A stretch of 64,000 bases of DNA, from assembly GCF_016632365.1 (NCBI RefSeq), contig NZ_JAEPBH010000011.1, forward strand, positions 303 to 64,302, read 5' to 3'. The translations under genes were made by a program, and so were the position numbers. The stretch is from Tenebrionibacter intestinalis (GTDB lineage: Bacteria > Pseudomonadota > Gammaproteobacteria > Enterobacterales > Enterobacteriaceae). The notes beneath the pieces are model-generated. The model saw nothing but the letters and a program-made list of their open reading frames with translations, was not told the DNA's origin and ran no database searches. Shown in pieces: positions 57,145-64,000 of this stretch; positions within the stretch are counted from its first letter, which is position 1; each line of letters opens with the position of its first letter.

Positions 57145-57561
57145 TTATTCCCCCTGCAACGTTGCAACAATTTTTCGCGAACCGCCGTAGATACGATGCT
57201 CCCCCAGCCAGATCCCCTGCCAGCGCCCCAGTTCGGGCTGCCCATGCTTTACGGGCAACGTCAGCGACGCGCCCAACAGGGACGATTTAATATGCGCGGG
57301 CATGTCGTCGCCACCTTCATAATCATGCTCATACGACGCGCTGTCCGGCACGCTGCGTAAAAAATGGCGTTCCATATCCAGGCGTACGCTCGGATCACAG
57401 TTTTCGTTAAGCGTGAGAGAGGCAGAGGTATGCTGGAGCAGTAAATGCAGCAGGCCAACCCGGATGCTGGTTAATTCACGAATCTGCGCCAGCACCTCAT
57501 CAGTAATGAGGTGAAAACCGCGCGGCTTTGCGCTCAGAAACAGGGTCTGCTGTAACCACAT
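57145..57561 (-). CDS. yjbQ: YjbQ, UPF0047 family
   Basis: 138 residues, as in E. coli. The conserved core includes [19 protein letters not shown] near 35 and the metal-binding-like [15 protein letters not shown] and [10 protein letters not shown]. coli YjbQ shows a weak thiamine phosphate synthase activity; the physiological role is unknown. GGAGTGAG precedes the ATG. It is upstream of yjbR in a two-gene operon. The aphA gene that follows in E. coli is absent. Confidence 0.92.
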   Translation of the reverse strand: MWLQQTLFLSAKPRGFHLITDEVLAQIRELTSIRVGLLHLLLQHTSASLTLNENCDPSVRLDMERHFLRSVPDSASYEHDYEGGDDMPAHIKSSLLGASLTLPVKHGQPELGRWQGIWLGEHRIYGGSRKIVATLQGE

Positions 57562-57786
57562 AATCTCACTCCGTATCCATCACAATATGTTTAAGTGTGC
57601 AGCAAGCCGGAAAAAGGTAAACCCGGGGCAAAGAAATTTCTTATCCATACTGTCCCTTCGTACCGCCACTTTGTTGGCTGTGCCGGCATACCCCGATCTG
57701 TGGTCTGGGTAAGCTTACGGGGATCTCCGGGCTTGTCGCCTTAATGTCATTTCAATGATTTCGTGTCCAGACGATAAGAAATAAAA

Positions 57787-57823
57787 GCCCCCGCTTTTTA
57801 TGTATAAGAAAGCGGGGGCCTTT
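57787..57823 (-). terminator. Intrinsic terminator of tyrB
   Basis: An 11-bp stem GCCCCCGCTTT/AAAGCGGGGGC with an 11-nt loop; T-rich runs flank it on both strands, so it may work in both directions. It lies 16-20 bp after the tyrB stop. Confidence 0.85.
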
Positions 57824-57838
57824 TACATAAGTGAATAC

Positions 57839-59032
57839 TTACATCACAGCAGCGAAAGACCTGGCGACGTAGTCCACATTATGCGTATTCAACCCTGCCA
57901 CGCACATACGGCCGCTGGCAATGAGGTATACGCCAAACTCATCGCGCAGTCGATCGACCTGGGCTGGGCTGAGGCCGGTATATGTGAACATGCCTCGCTG
58001 ATGCAGAAAATAGCTGAAATCCCGGCCCGGTATTTCACGGCTGAGCACCTCTACCAGCGTTTTACGCATGGCCAGGATTCGCAGGCGCATTTCTTCCACT
58101 TCCGCCAGCCAGTCCGCACGCAGCGCATCGTCATTAAGCACGGTAGAAACCAACTGCGCGCCGTAATTCGGCGGGCTTGAGTAGTTACGGCGAACCGCGG
58201 CTTTAAGCTGCCCCAGCACTCGCGTAGCGGCGCTGACATTTTCGCAAACTACCGACAGGCCGCCTGCGCGCTCACCGTACAACGAGAAAATCTTTGAAAA
58301 CGAATTGCTGACGAATACCGGTAGCCCGGCGTCGGCTGCGGCGCGAATTGCATAAGCGTCAGCCTCCATTCCTGCCCCGAAGCCCTGATAGGCAATATCC
58401 ATAAACGGAATAAGATCGCGTGATTTCAGCACGTGAATCACCTCGTCCCATTCGGCCTCGCTCAGATCGGAACCGGTCGGATTGTGGCAGCACGGATGCA
58501 GCAGTACGATACTACGCGGCGTCAGCGCGTTAAGCGTGTCGAGCAGAGCGCAAAGGCGTACGCCTTTTGTTTCCTCATCAAACCAGGGGTAAGTGCCTAC
58601 TTCAAACCCAGCCCCGGCAAATATTGCAATATGATTTTCCCATGTCGGGTCGCTCACCCAAACTTTTGAATCGGGAAAGTAGCGCTTGAGGAAATCTGCG
58701 CCGACCTTCAGCGCGCCGGAGCCGCCAAGCGTCTGAATGGTCGCAATACGCCCTTCACGCAGCGCCGGATGCGCTGTGCCAAAAAGCAGCGGCGCGATAG
58801 CGTGGCGATAGCTGTTCATACCTTCCATCGGCAGGTAAACGCAGGCGTCAGGCGGCTGCGTGCTAATACGCGCTTTAGCGGCTGCTACGGCGCGAAGCTG
58901 GGGTATAATGCCGTCTTCATTATAATAAAGCCCAATACTGAGGTTAACTTTGCCCGCTCGCGGGTCTTCCTTATAGCGCTCCATAAGGGAGAGGATAGGG
59001 TCGCCCGCATAGGCGTCGACATTCTCAAACAC
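57839..59032 (-). CDS. tyrB: Aromatic amino acid aminotransferase TyrB
   Basis: 397 residues from a GTG at 59032, exactly the E. coli length; AGGAG stands about 8 nt upstream, so the GTG is preferred to the frame start at 59074. It is a class I PLP aminotransferase: the Schiff-base lysine lies in [14 protein letters not shown] near 247, with [10 protein letters not shown] near 188 and the C-terminal Arg in GRMCVAGL. It transaminates phenylalanine, tyrosine, leucine and aspartate. Repression by TyrR is known in E. coli, but I cannot define a clear TyrR box in the 122-bp spacer to alr. Confidence 0.96.
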   Translation of the reverse strand: MFENVDAYAGDPILSLMERYKEDPRAGKVNLSIGLYYNEDGIIPQLRAVAAAKARISTQPPDACVYLPMEGMNSYRHAIAPLLFGTAHPALREGRIATIQTLGGSGALKVGADFLKRYFPDSKVWVSDPTWENHIAIFAGAGFEVGTYPWFDEETKGVRLCALLDTLNALTPRSIVLLHPCCHNPTGSDLSEAEWDEVIHVLKSRDLIPFMDIAYQGFGAGMEADAYAIRAAADAGLPVFVSNSFSKIFSLYGERAGGLSVVCENVSAATRVLGQLKAAVRRNYSSPPNYGAQLVSTVLNDDALRADWLAEVEEMRLRILAMRKTLVEVLSREIPGRDFSYFLHQRGMFTYTGLSPAQVDRLRDEFGVYLIASGRMCVAGLNTHNVDYVARSFAAVM

Positions 59033-59154
59033 GCCGGTTTTCTCCTGGTGCAAATAGATTATAAGCAACCACAATAAACCGGATACGGCAGGAGATCGAG
59101 AGGAAGCGTTAACGAAACGTTAGCACAGTATGCGCCTGCGCCAACGCCTCAGGG

Positions 59155-60234
59155 TTAGTCAAGATACTGCATCGCCACCCTTGCGGTCAGGCGGGTAATA
59201 AGTTCGTAAGCGCTAACTTTAGTCGCCTGCGCAATGCGCTCAACGGGTAAACCGTCTCCCCACAACATCACTGTATCGCCTGCTTTTTCCTGCGCCTGCG
59301 GCCCCAGATCGACACAAATCATATCCATTGAGACACGCCCGACTATGGGCACTTCACGGCCATTGACCCGCACCGGCGTACCGGATGGCGCGCAGCGTGG
59401 ATAACCATCGCCATAGCCTATCGCCACTACGCCCAGCCGGGTATCGCGTTCGCTTATCCAGCTACCGCCGTAGCCTACCGGTTCCCCCGCCTTGTGCGCA
59501 CGCACGGCAATCAATGATGAAGTAAGCGACATCGCAGGCTGGAACCCCAGTTCGGTCCCCCAGGGGCTATCCTCAAGCGGCGATACGCCATAAAGGATGA
59601 TGCCAGGGCGCACCTGCTCAAGGTGTGAATCCGGCCAGAACAGAAGGCCAGCGGAGGCGGCAATGGAACGCTCGCCGGGCTTACCGGCGCAAAAGCGATT
59701 AAAAACGTCAAGCTGCTGCGGCGTCGCGTCAACAGCCAGCTCGTCGGCGCGGGCGAAATGGCTGATGATATTGACCGGCTGGCGCACATTCTTACAGCAT
59801 GACAGGCGCGCATAAAAGGCATCCGCCTCCTGAGGACGCACGCCCAGGCGGTGCATACCGGTATCCAGCTTCATCCAGACGGTAGCAGGCGCACGCAGTT
59901 TCGCCGCTTCCAGCGCGGCCAGTTGTTCCGGGCTGTGCACAACAGTCTGGAAATTTTCTTGCGCAAGCACCGGCAGGTCGTCTGCGTTAAAAACCCCTTC
60001 TAACAGCAGGATGGGCTGCGTAATACCTCCGGCGCGCAGGCGTAAAGCCTCTTCAAGACGCGCCACGCCGAAAACGTCGGCGCTGTCGAGAGTGCGGGCC
60101 GTTTCCAACAGCCCGTGGCCGTAGGCGTTGGCTTTGACGACAGCAACAATACGGCTGGTCGGAGCGAGCTGGCGCAGGCGCTGCAGGTTATGTCGCAGAG
60201 CGCGGCGATTAATAACAACAGTGGCCGCTTGCAT
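59155..60234 (-). CDS. alr: Alanine racemase
   Basis: 359 residues from the ATG at 60234 (AAGGA upstream), as E. coli Alr. The PLP lysine is Lys34 in [10 protein letters not shown]; the second catalytic base Tyr sits in the GYGGSWIS region near 255, and [13 protein letters not shown] is near 303. It makes D-alanine for peptidoglycan. It follows dnaB in the same direction with a 117-bp spacer and may be read through from dnaB. Confidence 0.97.
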   Translation of the reverse strand: MQAATVVINRRALRHNLQRLRQLAPTSRIVAVVKANAYGHGLLETARTLDSADVFGVARLEEALRLRAGGITQPILLLEGVFNADDLPVLAQENFQTVVHSPEQLAALEAAKLRAPATVWMKLDTGMHRLGVRPQEADAFYARLSCCKNVRQPVNIISHFARADELAVDATPQQLDVFNRFCAGKPGERSIAASAGLLFWPDSHLEQVRPGIILYGVSPLEDSPWGTELGFQPAMSLTSSLIAVRAHKAGEPVGYGGSWISERDTRLGVVAIGYGDGYPRCAPSGTPVRVNGREVPIVGRVSMDMICVDLGPQAQEKAGDTVMLWGDGLPVERIAQATKVSAYELITRLTARVAMQYLD

Positions 60235-60351
60235 GTGGGTTCCTTGTTCTGATTGGACGCATTGTAGTGTTTGCAAAACCGGCAAGCCGCCAATGGGCAA
60301 AAAGCATCGCCCTCCTGAAGGCGCCCATCATGCCAGCGAGTCTCGGCTCAC

Positions 60352-61758
60352 TTATTCATCGTCGTACTGCGGACCAGCGTAGTTATCAAACCGCGACCAC
60401 TGGCCGTTAAAGGTCAGACGTACAGTGCCTATTGGCCCGTTACGCTGCTTGCCAAGTATAATTTCGGCAATACCTTTCAAATCGCTGTTCTCGTGATATA
60501 CCTCATCGCGATAGATAAACATAATGAGGTCGGCGTCCTGTTCAATGGAGCCGGATTCACGCAAATCGGAGTTGACCGGGCGCTTATCGGCGCGCTGCTC
60601 CAGCGAGCGGTTTAGCTGCGACAGCGCCACCACCGGCACCTGTAGCTCTTTTGCCAGCGCCTTTAGCGAGCGTGAAATTTCAGCTATTTCAAGGGTGCGG
60701 TTATCCGACAGCGACGGTACGCGCATAAGCTGCAGGTAGTCGACCATAATCAGACTAAGGCCGCCATGCTCACGGTAAATACGGCGGGCGCGGGAGCGTA
60801 CCTCGGTTGGCGTCAGGCCGGAGGAATCGTCGATATACATATTGCGCTTTTCAAGCAATATGCCCATAGTGCCTGAGATGCGCGCCCAGTCTTCATCGTC
60901 CAACTGCCCGGTACGAATGCGGGTCTGATCCACGCGCGACAGCGACGCCAGCATACGCATCATAATCTGCTCCGCAGGCATTTCCAGTGAGAAGATCAAT
61001 ACCGGCTTATCCTGAAGCATCGCGGCGTTTTCACACAGGTTCATCGCAAAGGTTGTCTTCCCCATCGACGGGCGCGCCGCCACGATAATTAAATCTGAGC
61101 GTTGAAGGCCTGCGGTTTTCTTATTCAAATCCTGGTAGCCTGTATCAACGCCGGTTACGCCGTCGTGCGGCTGCTGATACAGGGTTTCAATACGTGAAAC
61201 GGTGGCTTCGAGGACCTGATCGATGCTCTTTGGTCCTTCGTCTTTATTCGCGCGGTTTTCTGCTATCTGAAAAACGCGTGACTCAGCCAGATCCAGCAGA
61301 TCTTCGCTACTGCGGCCCTGGGGATCGAAACCGGCGTCGGCTATTTCGTTCGCCACCGCTATCATTTCGCGCACCACGGCGCGTTCACGCACAATATCCG
61401 CATAGGCGCTGATGTTTGCCGCGCTGGGCGTATTTTTTGACAGCTCGGCCAGATAAGCGAAGCCGCCGACGCTTTCCAGCTCGCCCAGGCGTTCCAGCGA
61501 TTCGGAGAGCGTAATTACATCAACAGGGCGTCCGCTCTCCTGTAGTCTGTGCATTTCGGTGAAAATCAGGCGGTGCTGCCGGGTGTAAAAATCGTCCGCC
61601 ACCACGCGCTCTGCCACGTCGTCCCAGCGCTCGTTATCCAGCATTAAACCGCCCAACACCGACTGCTCCGCTTCCAGCGAATAGGGCGGCATTTTCAGCG
61701 CGGCAACCTGTTGGTCGCGTGGCTCAGAAGGTTTGTTGAAGGGTTTATTTCCTGCCAT
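60352..61758 (-). CDS. dnaB: Replicative DNA helicase DnaB
   Basis: 468 residues (E. coli 471) from the ATG at 61758; the frame extends to 61824 but the family start is MAGNKP. The N-terminal helical domain (EAEQSVLGGLMLDNERWD near 28) binds primase and loader. The RecA-like domain has Walker A ARPSMGKTTF near 228, the DDSSGLTPTEVRSRARRI motif and VDYLQLM Walker B near 338. It unwinds DNA as a hexamer at the fork. It is divergent from qorA, 77 bp apart. Confidence 0.98.
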   Translation of the reverse strand: MAGNKPFNKPSEPRDQQVAALKMPPYSLEAEQSVLGGLMLDNERWDDVAERVVADDFYTRQHRLIFTEMHRLQESGRPVDVITLSESLERLGELESVGGFAYLAELSKNTPSAANISAYADIVRERAVVREMIAVANEIADAGFDPQGRSSEDLLDLAESRVFQIAENRANKDEGPKSIDQVLEATVSRIETLYQQPHDGVTGVDTGYQDLNKKTAGLQRSDLIIVAARPSMGKTTFAMNLCENAAMLQDKPVLIFSLEMPAEQIMMRMLASLSRVDQTRIRTGQLDDEDWARISGTMGILLEKRNMYIDDSSGLTPTEVRSRARRIYREHGGLSLIMVDYLQLMRVPSLSDNRTLEIAEISRSLKALAKELQVPVVALSQLNRSLEQRADKRPVNSDLRESGSIEQDADLIMFIYRDEVYHENSDLKGIAEIILGKQRNGPIGTVRLTFNGQWSRFDNYAGPQYDDE

Positions 61759-61835
61759 AGTGAATGGAGTGCCAAATTCATTTAGAGAGACGGGGAAGTA
61801 TACCTTCTCACGGCTCAACGACAAAAGGAGTTCAC

Positions 61836-62819
61836 ATGGCGACGCGCATCGAATTCAGCCAACACGGCGGGCCGGATGTCCTCAAAGCGGTGGAATTCAC
61901 TCCAACCGATCCCGCAGCAGATGAAGTGCAGATTGAAAACAAAGCTATTGGTATTAATTATATTGATACCTACGTACGTAGCGGGCTATATCCGTCGCCC
62001 GTCATGCCATGCGGCATCGGTACCGAAGCTGCGGGCATCGTCATTAAGGCCGGCAGCCTCGTCACGCATCTCAAGCCCGGCGACCGTGTGGTTTACGCAC
62101 AGGCAAGCCCGGGCGCTTACAGCACGGTGCATAACGTAATGGCCGATAAAGTGGCGCGCCTGCCGAACGCTATCTCATTTGAACAGGCTGCGGCCTCCTT
62201 CCTGAAAGGGTTGACCGTATTTTACCTGCTGCGTAAAACCTACGAAATTAAGCCCGGTGAGATATTTCTTTTCCACGCGGCGGCAGGCGGCGTGGGGCTT
62301 ATTGCCTGCCAGTGGGCAAAAGCGCTGGGGGCGCAGCTTATCGGCACCGTCGGCTCGCCAGAAAAAGCAGAGAAAGCAAAGCGTGCCGGGGCATGGCAGA
62401 CCATTAACTATCGCCAGGAGAATATCGCCGAACGCGTAAGCGAGCTGACCGGGGGCGAAAAAGTGGCGGTGGTTTACGACTCCGTTGGTAAAGCTACCTG
62501 GGAAGCATCGCTCGACAGCCTGCAACGGCGAGGGCTGATGGTGAGTTTCGGCAATGCCTCAGGCCCGGTCACTGGCGTTAATCTCGGAATACTGAACCAG
62601 AAAGGCTCGCTGTACGTCACGCGCCCTTCTCTTTTTGGCTACGTGACAAATAAAGAAGAGCTGGAGGAAGCCAGTAACGAGCTCTTTTCCCTTATTGCCA
62701 GCGGCGTGATTAAAGTTGACGTACCGCAGAGCCAAAAATTTCCGCTGCATGAGGCCGCCCGCGCCCATGAAACGCTGGAAAGCCGGGCAACCAGCGGTTC
62801 AAGCCTGCTTATTCCCTGA
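61836..62819 (+). CDS. qorA: Quinone oxidoreductase QorA (zeta-crystallin-like)
   Basis: 327 residues, as in E. coli, from the ATG at 61836 (AAAGGAG upstream). It is a medium-chain reductase without zinc: the NADPH site HAAAGGVGLIACQWAKALGA is near 150 and TEAAGIVIKAG near 70. It reduces quinones by one electron with NADPH. It has a terminator immediately downstream (62860-62886). Confidence 0.95.
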   Translation: MATRIEFSQHGGPDVLKAVEFTPTDPAADEVQIENKAIGINYIDTYVRSGLYPSPVMPCGIGTEAAGIVIKAGSLVTHLKPGDRVVYAQASPGAYSTVHNVMADKVARLPNAISFEQAAASFLKGLTVFYLLRKTYEIKPGEIFLFHAAAGGVGLIACQWAKALGAQLIGTVGSPEKAEKAKRAGAWQTINYRQENIAERVSELTGGEKVAVVYDSVGKATWEASLDSLQRRGLMVSFGNASGPVTGVNLGILNQKGSLYVTRPSLFGYVTNKEELEEASNELFSLIASGVIKVDVPQSQKFPLHEAARAHETLESRATSGSSLLIP

Positions 62820-62859
62820 AAACCTAAAGGCGTTCATCGCCCGTTTGCAGAAAAAATTC

Positions 62860-62886
62860 GGGCTTCCCGAGGGAAGCCCATTTTTA
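62860..62886 (+). terminator. Intrinsic terminator of qorA
   Basis: A stem GGGCTTC-CCGAGG-GAAGCCC followed by ATTTTTA, 40 bp after the stop. Confidence 0.85.
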
Positions 62887-63023
62887 GTTCGCAACTGTAT
62901 GTAGGGTACAGTACGACGCATTCTGTAAATAGCTGCGTCATAGTGACAGATCCACCCAACAATTAACATGTCGCTGCCTGAGAAATACGCCAGTCTGTGA
63001 TCTATCGCGCAGATGTCTGCAAC

Positions 63024-63308
63024 TCAGTAACGGCCGCGGCTGTAGCGACGATAATCCCGACGGCGATAGCGCTCACGCTCCACCCCATAACGGGTACAGG
63101 CATTGTTTTTCTTTTTGACAGCGCGAATAATCCACACCGCAGCAACGGCCAGTAGCAGCCACGGCAGAAGCTTAATCATGAGAGCAAGTACGCCGCCGGC
63201 AAACATCAACAGCGTGGCGACAAACAGCGCAGCAAGCACACCGAGCACCGAAACGCCGGTCAGTAGCAAGATAAAAAAGAACCCCAGCACAAAAATCAGT
63301 TCCAGCAT
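63024..63308 (-). CDS. pspG: PspG, phage shock protein G
   Basis: 94 residues from the ATG at 63308 (AAGGAGC upstream); E. coli PspG has 80. Two hydrophobic segments (about 4-22 and 24-40) and a third (about 44-58) match the inner-membrane family, with LMIKLLPWLLLA conserved. The C-terminal tail is longer and very basic (YRRRDYRRYSRGRY). It is a membrane effector of the Psp response. A perfect sigma54 promoter lies at 63342-63356. Confidence 0.9.
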   Translation of the reverse strand: MLELIFVLGFFFILLLTGVSVLGVLAALFVATLLMFAGGVLALMIKLLPWLLLAVAAVWIIRAVKKKNNACTRYGVERERYRRRDYRRYSRGRY

Positions 63309-63341
63309 GGTTTTGCTCCTTATTGAACATACACAACCCAT

Positions 63342-63356
63342 GCAAATATTGTGCCA
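63342..63356 (-). promoter_or_regulatory. Sigma54 promoter of pspG
   Basis: On the minus strand TGGCAC-AATAT-TTGC followed by A, a perfect consensus; the start would be near 63330, about 22 nt before the ATG. PspF is the known activator in E. coli. Confidence 0.9.
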
Positions 63357-63437
63357 AGCATAATTTATCGATATATCAGCGTAAACCCCCGACGCCTGCG
63401 CCAGAGAAATAGTGAATTTGACCAGAAAATAGTGAAA

Positions 63438-64000
63438 CTAACGGCGTTGCGCGACCAATTGCAACGCCCGTTCAACCACAGCAATATCCGCTGCGGCTTT
63501 ATGCGCATTCTCACTCAGGTAGCGACGCCACTGGCGTGCCCCCGCAATGCCCTGAAACAAACCCAGCATGTGACGCGTAATATGGCCGAGATAAGTCCCT
63601 TTGCTGAGTTCATTTTCTATGTAGGGGTACATTGATCGCACCACGGCGACAGGATCGGGGTCGGTAACGCCATCGCCAAATATCGTCCGGTCCACGCCCG
63701 CCAACATTCCCGGGTTTTGATAAACTTCACGACCTACCATCACGCCATCGAGATATTGAAGATGCGCCTGCGCCTCATTCAGTGATTTAATGCCGCCGTT
63801 AAGCGATAGCGCGAGGTGCGGAAAATCACGTTTAAGCTGATAAACGCGGGGATAGTCAAGCGGCGGAATTTCCCTGTTCTCTTTCGGGCTAAGGCCTGAC
63901 AGCCAGGCCTTACGCGCATGAATGATAAACATTTCGCAGCCCCCGTCATTCGCCACCAGGCCTACAAAATCGCACAGGAATTCATAGCTATCCTGATTAT
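63438..64000 (-). CDS. dusA: tRNA-dihydrouridine synthase A, C-terminal part (cut by window edge)
   Basis: The frame is open to the right edge ([11 protein letters not shown] at its upstream end), so about 187 C-terminal residues of roughly 330 are present. [29 protein letters not shown] spans the tRNA and catalytic region, SLNGGIKS and [13 protein letters not shown] are FMN-barrel motifs, and the helical tRNA-binding domain follows ([15 protein letters not shown]). It reduces U20/U20a of tRNA using FMN and NADPH. The start lies outside the window. Confidence 0.96.
   Translation of the reverse strand, partial: NQDSYEFLCDFVGLVANDGGCEMFIIHARKAWLSGLSPKENREIPPLDYPRVYQLKRDFPHLALSLNGGIKSLNEAQAHLQYLDGVMVGREVYQNPGMLAGVDRTIFGDGVTDPDPVAVVRSMYPYIENELSKGTYLGHITRHMLGLFQGIAGARQWRRYLSENAHKAAADIAVVERALQLVAQRR

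Noticed and set aside
62996-63010. GTGATCTATCGCGCA also occurs before acs (33680-33694)
   Set aside because: A 15-bp match between two places is expected by chance in 64 kb, and the second copy sits at no promoter.
1-64000. CRISPR arrays, rRNA, tRNA or prophage genes
   Set aside because: I found no regularly spaced repeats, no tRNA-like cloverleaf with a T-loop, and no phage structural or integrase genes in the window.

Overview
This window looks like chromosome of a member of the Enterobacteriaceae. From about 29.8 kb to the right edge the gene set and order largely follow one arm of the E. coli map (fdhF, gltP, acs-yjcH-actP, yjcE, ghxP, soxR/soxS, yjcB, ssb/uvrA, yjbR-yjbQ, tyrB, alr, dnaB/qorA, pspG, dusA), and most proteins have exactly or nearly the E. 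coli length. It is not E. coli: nrf, mdt, phn, aphA and yjcC/pdeC are absent from their usual places and other genes occupy the gaps. I do not assign a genus.

Region by region. (1) 1-5.4 kb is a mosaic with AT-rich spacers: the 5' end of a large BapA-like repeat adhesin, a LuxR-type regulator, ecotin, a membrane-anchored bactofilin and yjdM. (2) 5.6-28.8 kb is a compact purine/uric acid catabolic island: ygfS-ygfT (electron-transfer flavo-iron-sulfur proteins), a xanthine dehydrogenase whose molybdenum and FAD subunits are fused, its 2Fe-2S subunit, mocA, the sigma54 activator ygeV, ygeW-ygeX-ygeY-hyuA-yqeA, a half-length yqeB, ygfK-ssnA, and the urate permease uacT with a coupled 42-residue membrane protein. 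(3) 28.9-32.0 kb holds a phosphatase and fdhF, a selenoprotein gene with an in-frame UGA at codon 140. (4) 32-45 kb covers glutamate, acetate, Na+/H+ and purine transport, a GST and soxRS. (5) 45-53 kb is lineage-variable: an ABC-2/HlyD exporter set without an ATPase, a diguanylate cyclase and about 2.4 kb with no convincing gene. (6) 53-64 kb is core DNA repair and replication (ssb, uvrA, dnaB), tyrB, alr, qorA, pspG and partial dusA.

How the genes work together. The island should import urate/xanthine (UacT), exchange electrons through XDH, YgfK, YgfT and YgfS, open and deaminate the ring and its fragments (SsnA, HyuA, YgeY, YgeX), and recover ATP from carbamoyl groups (YgeW, YqeA). Formate oxidation by FdhF next door is the likely electron source, as genetic work in E. 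coli connects FdhF with YgfT-type proteins in urate breakdown.

The most interesting signal is regulatory. Palindromes of the form TTnTCA-N3-TGAnAA lie 97, 98, 108 and 119 bp upstream of sigma54-type -24/-12 elements in front of ygfK, xdh, ygeW and uacT. The steps are close to one and two turns of DNA. I read these as predicted YgeV enhancer sites defining one regulon. One of them contains the ygeV start codon, which suggests autoregulation.
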